A stretch of 64,000 nucleotides of DNA, taken from Actinomadura barringtoniae (GTDB taxonomy: Bacteria; Actinomycetota; Actinomycetes; Streptosporangiales; Streptosporangiaceae). This document shows positions 41,529 through 50,028 of the stretch, piece after piece. Where the stretch lies: assembly GCF_017573505.1 (NCBI RefSeq), contig NZ_JAGEOJ010000008.1:248001-312000 (forward strand), in the 5' to 3' direction. The notes under the pieces were generated by a model. It was not told where the DNA came from. It ran no database searches and saw only the letters and a program-made list of their open reading frames with translations. Numbering within the stretch: the stretch's first letter is position 1; each line of letters begins with the position of its first letter. The position numbers and the translations under genes were made by a program.

Positions 41529-41610
41529 GACTGACCCGGTTCATGGGAGTTTTGCCAGGCATTACACGCCGCTGACTCCCAAAGATCGCGAACCCCGGGC
41601 GGATCCGAGC

Positions 41611-41631
41611 ACGATCATCTGTTGTGATCGT
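41611..41631 (+). promoter_or_regulatory. Inverted repeat ACGATCA-N7-TGATCGT upstream of TPR-NicO-DUF4331 operon
   Basis: Perfect seven-base arms, seven-base spacer, 30 bases before the TPR gene start. A second, looser pair TGGGAGT (41544-41550) and ACTCCCA (41575-41581) lies upstream. The 21-base repeat is the best candidate operator for the operon; it does not match the NikR or Nur consensus as I know them. Confidence 0.5.
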
Positions 41632-41661
41632 TCGCACCGAGTCCGTCCGGGGACCGCGACC

Positions 41662-42963
41662 ATGAAGAAGGCGCTGGTAGTGGCCGGAACGGCCGCCACC
41701 GGAGCGGTGGGCCTCGCCCTGCTCGCCCCGGTCGGCCTGTTCGCCCGCGAGCACGTGTCCCCGACCGCCCGCCCGTACGACCTGAGCAGCGTGCCGGTGC
41801 AGATCGGACGCGCCCAGACCTACCTGCGGCAGCGGCCCTCGGACGCCCGCGTCTGGGCGGAGCTCGGCAGCGACTACGTCGAGCAGGCCCGGCTGTCCGG
41901 CGATCCCGTCTACTACGCCAAGGCCGGCGGGGCCCTGCGGCGTTCGCTGAGCCTCGATCCGCACCGCAACACCGACGCGTTCATCGGCATGGGCGCCCTC
42001 GCCGTCGCGCAGCACCGCTTCGCGGCGGGCGAGCGGCTGGCGCGCACGGCCCAGCGCCTGGACCCGCACCGCTGGTCGGCGTACGGCGTCCTCGGCGACG
42101 CCGCGATCGAGCTGGGCGACTATCGCGGCGCCGAACGGCTGCTGGAACGCATGCTGCAACTGCGTCCCGGCGTCGCGTCCTTCACCCGCGCCGCGCATCT
42201 GCTGGAGCTGAAGGGCGACACCCGCAAGGCCTTCGACGCCCTGCACCGCGCGGCCCACACCGCCGCGACGCCCCAGGACGTGTCGTACTGCCACTTCCGG
42301 CTCGGCGAGCTGTCCTGGAACACCGGCCGTACGGCCCAGGCCCTCGACGAGTACGGCCGCGCGCTCAACGCCACGCCCGGCAACCCCTACGCGCTGGCAG
42401 GCCAGGCCAGAGCCGAGGCCGCGGTCGGACGCACCGACGAGGCCGTCGCCGACTACACCAAGGCGACGTCCCGCCTCCCCTCACCCCAGTTCCTCCTTGA
42501 GCTGGGCGAACTCCAGCTGGCCCGCCACCAGCCCCAAGAGGCCGCGCGGCAATTCGAACTCCTGGCCGCCCAGGAGCGCATCCTGCACGCCAAGGGCGTC
42601 GTCGACGACCTGACCATCGGCCGGTACGAGGCCGATCACGGCGATCCCCGTTCGGCCGTACGGCACCTGAAGGCCGAATGGGACCGCCGCCAGACCGTGG
42701 ACGTCGCCGACGCGCTCGCCTGGGCTCTGCACCGCGCCGGCAAGGACCGCGACGCCCTGGTCCGCGCCCGCTGGTCGATGCGGCTCGGCGGCCGTACGGC
42801 ACCTCAGGTGTTCCACCTGGGCGAGATCGAGCGCTCCCTCCGGATGCGCGCCGCCGCGGCCCGCCACCTCCGCCAGGCCCTCGCCATCAACCCCGCGTTC
42901 TCGCCGCTCTATGCCGACCAGGCCAGGCAGGACCTCTCGGGTTCCGGGAGTTCCGCCCGATGA
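41662..42963 (+). CDS. Membrane-anchored TPR protein of the NicO-DUF4331 operon
   Basis: 433 residues: an N-terminal membrane anchor or uncleaved signal (KKALVVAGTAATGAVGLALLAPVGLF), then about nine to ten tetratricopeptide repeats of roughly 34 residues (ARVWAELGSDYVEQARLSGD, AYGVLGDAAIELGDYRGAERLLERML, LGELSWNTGRTAQALDEYGRAL). TPRs are scaffolds for protein binding, here on the outer face of the membrane. Its TGA stop overlaps the ATG of the NicO gene at 42960. Probably assembles the exported DUF4331 protein or the transporter. Confidence 0.85.
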   Translation: MKKALVVAGTAATGAVGLALLAPVGLFAREHVSPTARPYDLSSVPVQIGRAQTYLRQRPSDARVWAELGSDYVEQARLSGDPVYYAKAGGALRRSLSLDPHRNTDAFIGMGALAVAQHRFAAGERLARTAQRLDPHRWSAYGVLGDAAIELGDYRGAERLLERMLQLRPGVASFTRAAHLLELKGDTRKAFDALHRAAHTAATPQDVSYCHFRLGELSWNTGRTAQALDEYGRALNATPGNPYALAGQARAEAAVGRTDEAVADYTKATSRLPSPQFLLELGELQLARHQPQEAARQFELLAAQERILHAKGVVDDLTIGRYEADHGDPRSAVRHLKAEWDRRQTVDVADALAWALHRAGKDRDALVRARWSMRLGGRTAPQVFHLGEIERSLRMRAAAARHLRQALAINPAFSPLYADQARQDLSGSGSSAR

Positions 42964-44267
42964 TCGTTCCCGCGGTGCCGCCCGCCGTCGTGGCCCATCC
43001 GCTCGGGAACTTCAGCGTCAACCACTACGACGGCCTCCAGATCGGCCGCGACCGCATCGTGGACAACGCGATCGTCGACTTCGCCGAGATCCCGACCCTG
43101 CAAGACGACGCCGTGGCGAGCGACGACCCCGCCGCCATCTGCACGGAACTCTCCCGATCGCTCCGCGCCTCCGCGGCAGGCCGCCCGCTCACCTTCCGTA
43201 CGGGCCGCAGCGCCCTCACCTACCGCCCCGGCGCAGCGGGCCTGCGCACCAGCCGCGTGACCTGCGAGCTGACCGCCCCAGCCCACATCGACGACCGGAC
43301 GAACCTCACCTTCACCAACGCCTTCCGCGCCGACCGAGTCGGCTGGCGCGAGATCACCGCCACCGCCGTGGACGTCCGCCTCACAGCCTCGACCGCGCCC
43401 GGCACCAGTGTCTCCAAGCAGCTCATGTCCTACCCCCGCGACCTGCTCGGCTCGCCCCTGGACGAACGTTCGGCCCGCATCACCGCAGAGCCCGGCCACT
43501 CCACCGCCGCAGCCCCGGCCCACGCCCTCCCCGCCGCCAACGACCTGGAACGCCTCACCGGCCCGGCCGCCCACAGCCTCGACGACATCATCGGCGCCAA
43601 CCGCGTCACCCCGCTGATGGCCGGACTGGCGCTCCTCCTGGCAACGGCCCTGGGCGCCGCGCACGCGCTCCTCCCCGGACACGGGAAGACCGTGATGGCG
43701 ACCTACCTGGCAGCCCGCCAAGGCCGCCCCCGCGACGCCGCCATCGTCGGCGCCACCGTCACCCTCACCCACACAGCCGGAGTCCTGCTCATAGGTCTCC
43801 TCCTCACCCTCTCCTCCCTGGCCGGAGACTCGGTAGTCCAGTGGCTGGGAGTGGCGTCCGGAGCCCTCATCGCCGCCGTAGGCGCCGCCCTCCTGACCTC
43901 AGCCCGCCGCCGACGCCACCAGCACACCCACGGCCACACCCACACCCACACCCACACCCATCGAGCAAACCTCCTAGGCCTGGGCATAGCCGGCGGCCTG
44001 GTCCCAAGCCCGTCCGCCCTGGTTGTCCTCCTAGGAGCCGTAGCGCTGGGCCGCACCGCATTCGGCGTCGCCGCAGTCGTCTCCTACGGCGCCGGGATGG
44101 CCGCGACCCTCACCGCCGCAGGCCTGCTCGTCCTCCGCGTCCGCAGCACAGTCAAGCTGGGCCACCACGCCCGCAAACTCGGCCCGTACGGCGCGTTGCT
44201 GACCGGCGGGCTGATCCTGCTGGCCGGTACCGCGATCGCCGCCCGCAATCTCGGCGCACTGCTCTGA
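42960..44267 (+). CDS. NicO-type nickel/cobalt transporter with extracytoplasmic N-terminal domain
   Basis: 435 residues. Residues 1-200 are a soluble domain (VVAHPLGNFSVNHYDGLQI; FTNAFRADRVGWREI) that follows a weak signal segment. Residues about 215-435 are the NicO/RcnA membrane domain with LGAAHALLPGHGKTVMATYLAA, VTLTHTAGVLLIGL and GGLVPSPSALVVLLGAVALGR. A His/Thr loop (HTHGHTHTHTHTH) lies between spans, as in RcnA exporters. Expected to move Ni2+ or Co2+. ATG 42960 overlaps the TPR stop. Confidence 0.87.
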   Translation: MIVPAVPPAVVAHPLGNFSVNHYDGLQIGRDRIVDNAIVDFAEIPTLQDDAVASDDPAAICTELSRSLRASAAGRPLTFRTGRSALTYRPGAAGLRTSRVTCELTAPAHIDDRTNLTFTNAFRADRVGWREITATAVDVRLTASTAPGTSVSKQLMSYPRDLLGSPLDERSARITAEPGHSTAAAPAHALPAANDLERLTGPAAHSLDDIIGANRVTPLMAGLALLLATALGAAHALLPGHGKTVMATYLAARQGRPRDAAIVGATVTLTHTAGVLLIGLLLTLSSLAGDSVVQWLGVASGALIAAVGAALLTSARRRRHQHTHGHTHTHTHTHRANLLGLGIAGGLVPSPSALVVLLGAVALGRTAFGVAAVVSYGAGMAATLTAAGLLVLRVRSTVKLGHHARKLGPYGALLTGGLILLAGTAIAARNLGALL

Positions 44268-44289
44268 ACGCCCACCGATCGGGGAGACC

Positions 44290-45594
44290 ATGAAGGTTCT
44301 GCTGACCTCCACCATCGCCTGCGCGACCGCCGCGTCCGCCCTCACCGCCGGACTCCTTGCCGGACCGGGCATCGAGATCAGCCAGGCGTCCAGCCACGTC
44401 GACGCACCCCGCCTCATCGCCGACCCGCAGATGGACGGCTCGGACCTCTATGCCCACACCTGCCCCGACGACCCCGCCTCGGTCTGCCTCATCGCCGACT
44501 ACACCCCCGCCCAGCACGGCGCAGGACGCCCGTTCGCCGACGACGCCCGCTACGAGATCCACATCGACCAGAACGGCGACGGCGCCCCCGACCTCACCTA
44601 CCGCTGGACCTTCGAGAAGCCCGACGCCCGCGACGCCCAGCACTACACGCTGGAAGAGATCCCCAAGGGCGCCAAGCCCCGCACCCTCATCACCAACGCC
44701 GTCGCGCCCCTCTCCCGCTACGGCGCCGCCGAGGCCCGAGCCGCAGCCGTCGAGCACCTCCCCGGCGGCGGTCGCACTCTCGCGTTCAAGGCCGCCGACC
44801 CGTTCTTCAGCAACTCCAACATCGTCGGCCTAGCCCTAACTGGCACCACCCTCGTCCCGCCCATCGACCTCATCCAGGCTCTCAACGGCAACGTCAACGC
44901 CCTGGCGCTCCAGATCCCCAAGTCCCACCTGGCCCTCAAGGGCGACCCGACCCGCAACCCGGTCATCGGCGTCTCAACGACAGCCGCCCGCCGCACCATG
45001 ACCCTCGACAAATCACCCGAGACCTACCCGCAGATGTCCCGCCTCGGCAACCCGTCCGTGGACGTCCTCACCTTCTTCTCCATGGGCGAGCAGATCAACT
45101 CGATGTCCGCTTCCCAGATCGCCCGCGACCACGCCTTCGCCAAGTTCGTCACCGAGCCCGGCGCCCCCAAGCTCATCGCAGGCCAGCACTACGGTTTCGA
45201 GGTCCCCCAGACCCCCCGCAAGGACCTCTGGCAGACCTACCTGACCGGCATCGCCAAGTCCACCGGCCCGATCCAGCGCGACCTCAACTCCCCCACCCTC
45301 AACCGCGACGCCGACCCCGACCAGATCGTCCCCGCCGACGAACTCCGCCTCAACATGACCACCCCGCCCACCCCCAGCCCCAACCGCTTCGGCCTCCTGG
45401 AGAACGACCCCCAAGGCTTCCCCAACGGCCGCCGCATCAACGACGACATCCAGACCAGCCTGGTTCGCATGCTCATGGGCGAGCCCCTCACCGACGGCGC
45501 CCCCAGCCTCGTCATGGGCCAGAACAACCAGGTCACCGGCCCCAAAGAACCAGTAACCCGCCAGTTCCCCTACCTAGCAGTCCCCCACGCCTGA
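44290..45594 (+). CDS. Secreted DUF4331 protein
   Basis: 434 residues. N-terminal signal (KVLLTSTIACATAASALTAGLLA), then the DUF4331 hallmark SSHVDAPRLIADPQMDGSDLYAH close to the mature start, FEIHI-type strand (RYEIHIDQNGDGAPDLTYRW) and a long C-terminal region ending PYLAVPHA. The family has no settled function; the many Asp/His positions suggest metal or ion binding. GGGGAG precedes ATG 44290. Third gene of the TPR-NicO-DUF4331 operon. The 3' end overlaps the convergent LLM gene by 25 bases. Confidence 0.88.
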   Translation: MKVLLTSTIACATAASALTAGLLAGPGIEISQASSHVDAPRLIADPQMDGSDLYAHTCPDDPASVCLIADYTPAQHGAGRPFADDARYEIHIDQNGDGAPDLTYRWTFEKPDARDAQHYTLEEIPKGAKPRTLITNAVAPLSRYGAAEARAAAVEHLPGGGRTLAFKAADPFFSNSNIVGLALTGTTLVPPIDLIQALNGNVNALALQIPKSHLALKGDPTRNPVIGVSTTAARRTMTLDKSPETYPQMSRLGNPSVDVLTFFSMGEQINSMSASQIARDHAFAKFVTEPGAPKLIAGQHYGFEVPQTPRKDLWQTYLTGIAKSTGPIQRDLNSPTLNRDADPDQIVPADELRLNMTTPPTPSPNRFGLLENDPQGFPNGRRINDDIQTSLVRMLMGEPLTDGAPSLVMGQNNQVTGPKEPVTRQFPYLAVPHA

Positions 45595-46511
45595 CCAACC
45601 ACCGCCGCCAACCGCTCCAGCACATCGACAGCGCTGACCAGATCATCCGCCACAGGCGTCACCAGCACATGGTCAGCGCCCGCATCCAGATGCTCACCGA
45701 CCCGCCGCGCGATCGCCTCCTCATCACCCCAGGCCCGCGTGGCGTCCAGCAGCCGATCACCACGCCCGGCGATCTCGTCCTCGCTGTACCCGAGCCGCCG
45801 GAAGTTGTCCGCGTACGCCTTCACCTGCACGCCCTGAGCAACGCCCTCCCGCAGCTTCGCGCGCGCCACCGCCGGATCCGTCTCCAGCAGCACGGACAGC
45901 TGAGGAATCAGCAGCTTGTCCGCCCCAAGGATCTCCCGCGCGAACGCGGTGTGCTCCACGGGGGTGTTGAACGGATGCGCGCCGTCCGCCCGATCGCGCG
46001 CGAGCTCGAGCATCTTGGGGCCCAGCGCCGCGAGCACACGTGGGAACGGCACGGTCGGGACGGTCGCCGCGCCGGGCCTGGCAGGCACCCCCGCGTCCAT
46101 CTCGTCGAGGTAGCGCCGCATCGTGCTCAGCGGCCGCCAGTCGGTCGCGCCGGCCAGCTCGGCCTGGAAAGGGTGCCCCACCCCGATGCCGAGCACGAAC
46201 CGTCCCGGATAGGCCTCGGCCAGCGTGGCGCCGCCCGCCTGCATCGTGACGCCGGGGCGCGCCCACACGTTGGCGATCCCGGTCCCGACCACGATCCGCT
46301 CCGTCGCGGCCAGGTAGCTGCCGTACTCGGCGAACGCCTCCCGTCCGCCGATCGTCTCGCCCGCCCACACCGACCCGTACCCCAGCGCCTCGATCCGCGC
46401 CAGCTCGCGCCGCGTCACCTCGATCGGCGCGACTCCGTACCGCGCCTTCATCAGCCACACGCCCACCCGCCCAAGCCGCCGCCGAGCGTCGCCCACCACG
46501 TCGTCCACCAT
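45570..46511 (-). CDS. LLM-class F420-dependent oxidoreductase
   Basis: 313 residues. Luciferase-like TIM barrel of the TIGR03620-like actinobacterial group: YGSVWAGETIGGREAFAEYGSYLAATERIVVGTGIANVWARP, YPGRFVLGIGVGHPFQ, DGAHPFNTPVEHTAFAREILG, ADHVLVTPVADDL. Predicted to transfer hydride to or from coenzyme F420. AAGGGAT lies six bases before ATG 46511. Divergent from a TetR gene with two repeated operators between them. Confidence 0.88.
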   Translation of the reverse strand: MVDDVVGDARRRLGRVGVWLMKARYGVAPIEVTRRELARIEALGYGSVWAGETIGGREAFAEYGSYLAATERIVVGTGIANVWARPGVTMQAGGATLAEAYPGRFVLGIGVGHPFQAELAGATDWRPLSTMRRYLDEMDAGVPARPGAATVPTVPFPRVLAALGPKMLELARDRADGAHPFNTPVEHTAFAREILGADKLLIPQLSVLLETDPAVARAKLREGVAQGVQVKAYADNFRRLGYSEDEIAGRGDRLLDATRAWGDEEAIARRVGEHLDAGADHVLVTPVADDLVSAVDVLERLAAVVGQAWGTAR

Positions 46512-46523
46512 CAGGCATCCCTT

Positions 46524-46560
46524 CTCCAGTTAAACTGAGGCGCCCTCCATTTAAGTGGAG
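46524..46560. promoter_or_regulatory. Twin operators CTCCA-N-TTAA-N-TGGAG
   Basis: CTCCAGTTAAACTGAG (46524-46539) and CTCCATTTAAGTGGAG (46545-46560), 21 bases apart, in the 78-base gap between the LLM and TetR genes. Same-face spacing and an AT core fit a TetR dimer pair controlling both genes. Confidence 0.78.
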
Positions 46561-46589
46561 GACCCCTCCGGAATCAAGGGAGCATGATC

Positions 46590-47135
46590 ATGCGCGCGGA
46601 TGCGCGACGGAATTACGAGCGGCTGCTGGCGGAGGCCGAGGCGCTCATCTCCGAGCTGGGGACGGACGCGCCGCTGGAGGAGATCGCGCGCCGCGCCGAG
46701 CTCGGAATCGGGACGCTGTATCGGCACTTTCCGACGAGAGAGGCTCTGCTTGAGGCGCTGCTGAGGGAGCGGTTCGACGGGCTTCGGGCGCTGGCCGAGG
46801 AGCTGATGAACGGTCCGGACGCTTTTGAGTCGCTGGCCGAGTGGTTGCGGAGGTTCATCCTCGGGGCGGGGGTCTATCGGGGGCTGGCGGCCTCGATGGT
46901 GGATGCGATCCAGGACGAGTCTTCGAGTCTGCACGCTTCGTGTTTGAGCATGCGGGAGGCGGCTGCGGAGCTGCTCGTTCGGGCGCAGGGGGCGGGGGCG
47001 GTGCGGGCGGAGGTCACGCCGGTCGATGTGCTGGTGATGGCGAACGCCGTCGCCTGGGCCATGGATCGGGCTCCGGGCGACGGCGAGGCCGGGGAGAGGC
47101 GGCTGTCGATGGTGCTTAGGGGGATGCGGGTTTAG
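46590..47135 (+). CDS. TetR-family regulator
   Basis: 181 residues from ATG 46590 (AAGGGAG seven bases upstream; ATG 46584 is too close). HTH ARRNYERLLAEAEALISELGTDAPLEEIARRAELGIGTLYRHFPTREALLEAL, with the C-terminal domain of the SbtR-like group (WLRRFILGAGVYRGLAASMVDA). Probably represses the divergent F420-type oxidoreductase and itself. Its stop codon abuts the stop of the convergent MMPL gene with no base between (TAG at 47133-47135, TCA at 47136-47138). Confidence 0.9.
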   Translation: MRADARRNYERLLAEAEALISELGTDAPLEEIARRAELGIGTLYRHFPTREALLEALLRERFDGLRALAEELMNGPDAFESLAEWLRRFILGAGVYRGLAASMVDAIQDESSSLHASCLSMREAAAELLVRAQGAGAVRAEVTPVDVLVMANAVAWAMDRAPGDGEAGERRLSMVLRGMRV

Positions 47136-49181
47136 TCAGGAGGCTTCGGCGAGGTTCATGCGGGCGTGGAGGCGGCGTAGGGGGCGGGGCATCCACCAGT
47201 TGCGGGAGCCCAGGAGGGTCATCGTTGCGGGGACCAGCAGCATGCGGACGATGGTGGCGTCGAGGGCGATGGCCAGGACCAGGCCGATGCCGATGGACTT
47301 GATGGGGGCGAAGCCGCCGAAGACGAAGCCGGTGAAGACGACGCCGATGAGGAGGGCGGCCATGGTGACGATGCCGCCGGTGCGCTGGAGGCCTTCGGCT
47401 ACGGATTCGCGGGGGCCGTCGCCGGCGAGCCAGCGTTCGCGGATGCGGGAGAGCAGGAAGACCTCGTAGTCGACGGAGAGGCCGAACGCGATGGCGGCCA
47501 CCAGGACCGGGACGGTGAGGTGGACGTAGCCGAGTCCCTGGGTGCCGAGCAGGCCCGCGAAGTGGCCGCTCTGGAAGATCCAGACGACTGAGCCCAGGGC
47601 CGCGCCGATGCTCAGGACGTTGGTGATCACTGCCTTGATGGGCAGGACGATCGAGCCGGTGAAGGCGAAGAGCAGGATCATCGTGAGGGCGGCCATCAGG
47701 GCGAAGGCCCAGGGCAGGCGCTGGTGGAGCATCGCCTTGTAGTCGATGAGGCGGGCCGTGTCGCCGGTGACCTCCACGCGGAACGGGGTGTTGAGGGCCC
47801 GGATGTCGTGGACGGCGGAGCGGGCGGGGCCTTCGCCTGGGCCCTTGGGGGTGGCCAGGAGGACGGTGAGGTTGGGGCCTGCCTTGACCGTTTCCAGTTG
47901 GGCCACGCCTCGCATGCCTTGGATCTGGTGCTGCATGGCCTGCAAGGCGGGGTCGGTGGTGGGGGCGTCGGCGACTACCTGGATCTTGCCGCCCCACTGG
48001 GTGCGCTCGGGGTAGTGCGCGGACATGTCGTCCCACATCTGGCGGGTCGCGGTAGAGGTGGGCAGCATCCGGGGGTCGCCCTGGGAGATGCGCATGCCGA
48101 GCGCGGGGAGGGCGAGGGTGAGCATCACGATGCCGGTCGCGACGAGGGTGAGCAGGGGGCGGCGCTGGACGGCGCGGGCCACGCGGGCGAAGATGCCGCG
48201 GCCCGTGCGCTCCTTGGCGGGCGAGATGCGGTGGCCGAAGCGGACCAGGAGGGCGGGCAGGAGGGTCAGGGCGGCCAGCATGTCGACCAGGACGACGGCG
48301 GCGCCGGCCATGCCCATCGAGCGGAGGAACGGGTCGGGCAGCACGAGCAGGGCGGAGAGCGCGACGGCGACGGTGAGGCCGGAGAACACGATGGTGCGGC
48401 CGGCGGTGGCGGTGGTGCGGTCGACTGCGGCGCGGACGTCGGGGGCGGTACGGCGTTCCTCGCGGAAGCGGTTGACCATGAGGAGGGCGTAGTCCACGCC
48501 CAGCCCGACGGCCAGCATGGTCGTGATCTGGATCGAGTAGACCGAGACGTCGGAGACCGTGCTGAAGGCGTACAGGACACCGAACGTGCCGCCGATGCCA
48601 ACACCCGCGATGAGGAGCGGGAGCCCGGCGGCGAGCAGGCCGCCGAAGACGACCAGGAGCAGGACGAGCACCACGGGCATGCTGAGCATCTCGGCGCGGG
48701 CGACGTCCTTCTGCGCCTGGCCGTTGAAGTCGGAGTCGGCCAAGGGGCCGCCGCCGACGCTGACCTTGGCGCCGTCGATGGCCTTGAGGCGGGCGGCTGC
48801 GGCCTTGGCGGTCGTCTCTTCGTGGTCGCCTGGCGTGATGCCGACGTCGACCAGAAGGGCGTCGTTCTTGGCCGATGGGAGGGGTCTGCCGACGTCGGCC
48901 ACGCCGGGGACCGTGCGTACGGCGGCCAGGGCGGACTCGACGGACGGGTCTCCGGCGCGCTTGCCGACGATCACGGCGGTGATCCGTTCGGGGCGCGGCG
49001 CCAGGTCGTCCAGGCGCTTCTGGGCGTGTGCCGACTCGCTGCCCGCGACGCGGCCGACGTCGGGGGTGAGCTTCCCGAACACCCCGGTGCCGACGCCGAA
49101 CCCGGCGATGACCAGGAGGGTCCAGACGACGAAGACGAGGTACGGCCGCCGGACGGCGATGCCGGTGAGTGTGCGTGTCAT
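47136..49181 (-). CDS. MMPL-family RND transporter
   Basis: 681 residues from ATG 49181 (GGAGG five bases upstream). Twelve predicted spans in two halves, each starting with one span and a large extracytoplasmic loop. MMPL landmarks TTMLAVGLGVDYALLMVNRFREE and AIAFGLSVDYEVFLLSRIRERW carry the proton-relay Asp-Tyr. These proteins export lipids, siderophores or drugs. It stands next to a two-component system transcribed in the same direction, which may control it, though they are 91 bases apart and the regulator genes lie upstream. Confidence 0.92.
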   Translation of the reverse strand: MTRTLTGIAVRRPYLVFVVWTLLVIAGFGVGTGVFGKLTPDVGRVAGSESAHAQKRLDDLAPRPERITAVIVGKRAGDPSVESALAAVRTVPGVADVGRPLPSAKNDALLVDVGITPGDHEETTAKAAAARLKAIDGAKVSVGGGPLADSDFNGQAQKDVARAEMLSMPVVLVLLLVVFGGLLAAGLPLLIAGVGIGGTFGVLYAFSTVSDVSVYSIQITTMLAVGLGVDYALLMVNRFREERRTAPDVRAAVDRTTATAGRTIVFSGLTVAVALSALLVLPDPFLRSMGMAGAAVVLVDMLAALTLLPALLVRFGHRISPAKERTGRGIFARVARAVQRRPLLTLVATGIVMLTLALPALGMRISQGDPRMLPTSTATRQMWDDMSAHYPERTQWGGKIQVVADAPTTDPALQAMQHQIQGMRGVAQLETVKAGPNLTVLLATPKGPGEGPARSAVHDIRALNTPFRVEVTGDTARLIDYKAMLHQRLPWAFALMAALTMILLFAFTGSIVLPIKAVITNVLSIGAALGSVVWIFQSGHFAGLLGTQGLGYVHLTVPVLVAAIAFGLSVDYEVFLLSRIRERWLAGDGPRESVAEGLQRTGGIVTMAALLIGVVFTGFVFGGFAPIKSIGIGLVLAIALDATIVRMLLVPATMTLLGSRNWWMPRPLRRLHARMNLAEAS

Positions 49182-49272
49182 GACAGCCTCCATAGGGTTG
49201 GCAGCTGCCCTGATCGTCGTTCCGCGGCATGGTCCGGCGGATCGCCGGTAGGAGCGGAGTTGCGTCCCGCTC

Positions 49273-50025
49273 TCAGGAGGGAGTGGGCGGAGCGGTCTCG
49301 CCGGGACGGACCAGGCCCGCCTCGTAGGCGAGCACGACGGCCTGGACGCGGTCGCGCAGCCCGAGCTTGCTCAGCAGGCTGCTCACGTGGGTCTTGACGG
49401 TGTGCTCGCTGACGTAGAGCTCGGTCGCGATCTCGGCGTTGGACAGGCCGCGCGCGATCTGCCGCAGCGTGTCGGACTCGCGCGCGGTGAGCGACTCCAG
49501 CCGGGCGCGGTCGACGGGCGTCGCCGACGCGGGCGTTCCGGTCCCGACCACGTGCGCGATGAGGCGGCGGGTGACGGTCGGCGCGAGCAGCGACTCCCCC
49601 GAGGCGACCACGCGGATCGCGCCGACGAGCTCGTCGCGGCGCATGTCCTTCAGCAGGAAGCCGCTGGCGCCCGCGCGGAGGGCGTCGTAGACGTACTCGT
49701 CGAGGTCGAACGTGGTCAGCACGAGCACCTTGGCGTCGGTCTCGCGGCAGATCGCCGCGGTCGCCTCGATGCCGTCGACGTTCGGCATCCGGATGTCCAT
49801 GAGGACGACGTCGGGGCGCAGCTCGCGCGCGGCGGCGATCGCCTCGGCCCCGTCGGAGACCTCGCCGACCAGGTCCAGGTCGGGCTGCACGGAGAGGATC
49901 ATCGCGAAACCGTCGCGGACCAGGGCGAGGTCGTCGGCGATGAGCACGCGGATCGGCGCTGTGCCGGGCACGATCGCAGTGTGGGCCACGAACGCAGTGT
50001 GGGCCACGAACGCAGTGTTGGCCAC
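49273..50025 (-). CDS. LuxR/NarL-family response regulator
   Basis: 250 residues. Receiver domain IRVLIADDLALVRDGFAMILS, phospho-Asp in DVVLMDIRMPNVDG, Lys in FLLKDMRRDELV. LuxR HTH at the C-terminus (LTARESDTLRQIARGLSNAEIATELYVSEHTVKTHVSSLLSKLGLRDRVQAV in sequence). The start is uncertain: GTG codons recur in an 18-base repeat (50025, 50007, 49989), and typical homologues begin near PIRVLIADD. It begins three bases after the histidine-kinase stop, so the two are one operon. Confidence 0.92.
   Translation of the reverse strand: MANTAFVAHTAFVAHTAIVPGTAPIRVLIADDLALVRDGFAMILSVQPDLDLVGEVSDGAEAIAAARELRPDVVLMDIRMPNVDGIEATAAICRETDAKVLVLTTFDLDEYVYDALRAGASGFLLKDMRRDELVGAIRVVASGESLLAPTVTRRLIAHVVGTGTPASATPVDRARLESLTARESDTLRQIARGLSNAEIATELYVSEHTVKTHVSSLLSKLGLRDRVQAVVLAYEAGLVRPGETAPPTPS
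49981..50016 (-). repeat. 18-bp tandem repeat at the response-regulator start
   Basis: GTGGGCCACGAACGCAGT occurs at 49981 and 49999, with diverged flanking copies on both sides. On the minus strand each copy carries a GTG and encodes AFVAHT, giving several equivalent start codons. Confidence 0.82.
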
Positions 50026-50028
50026 GGG

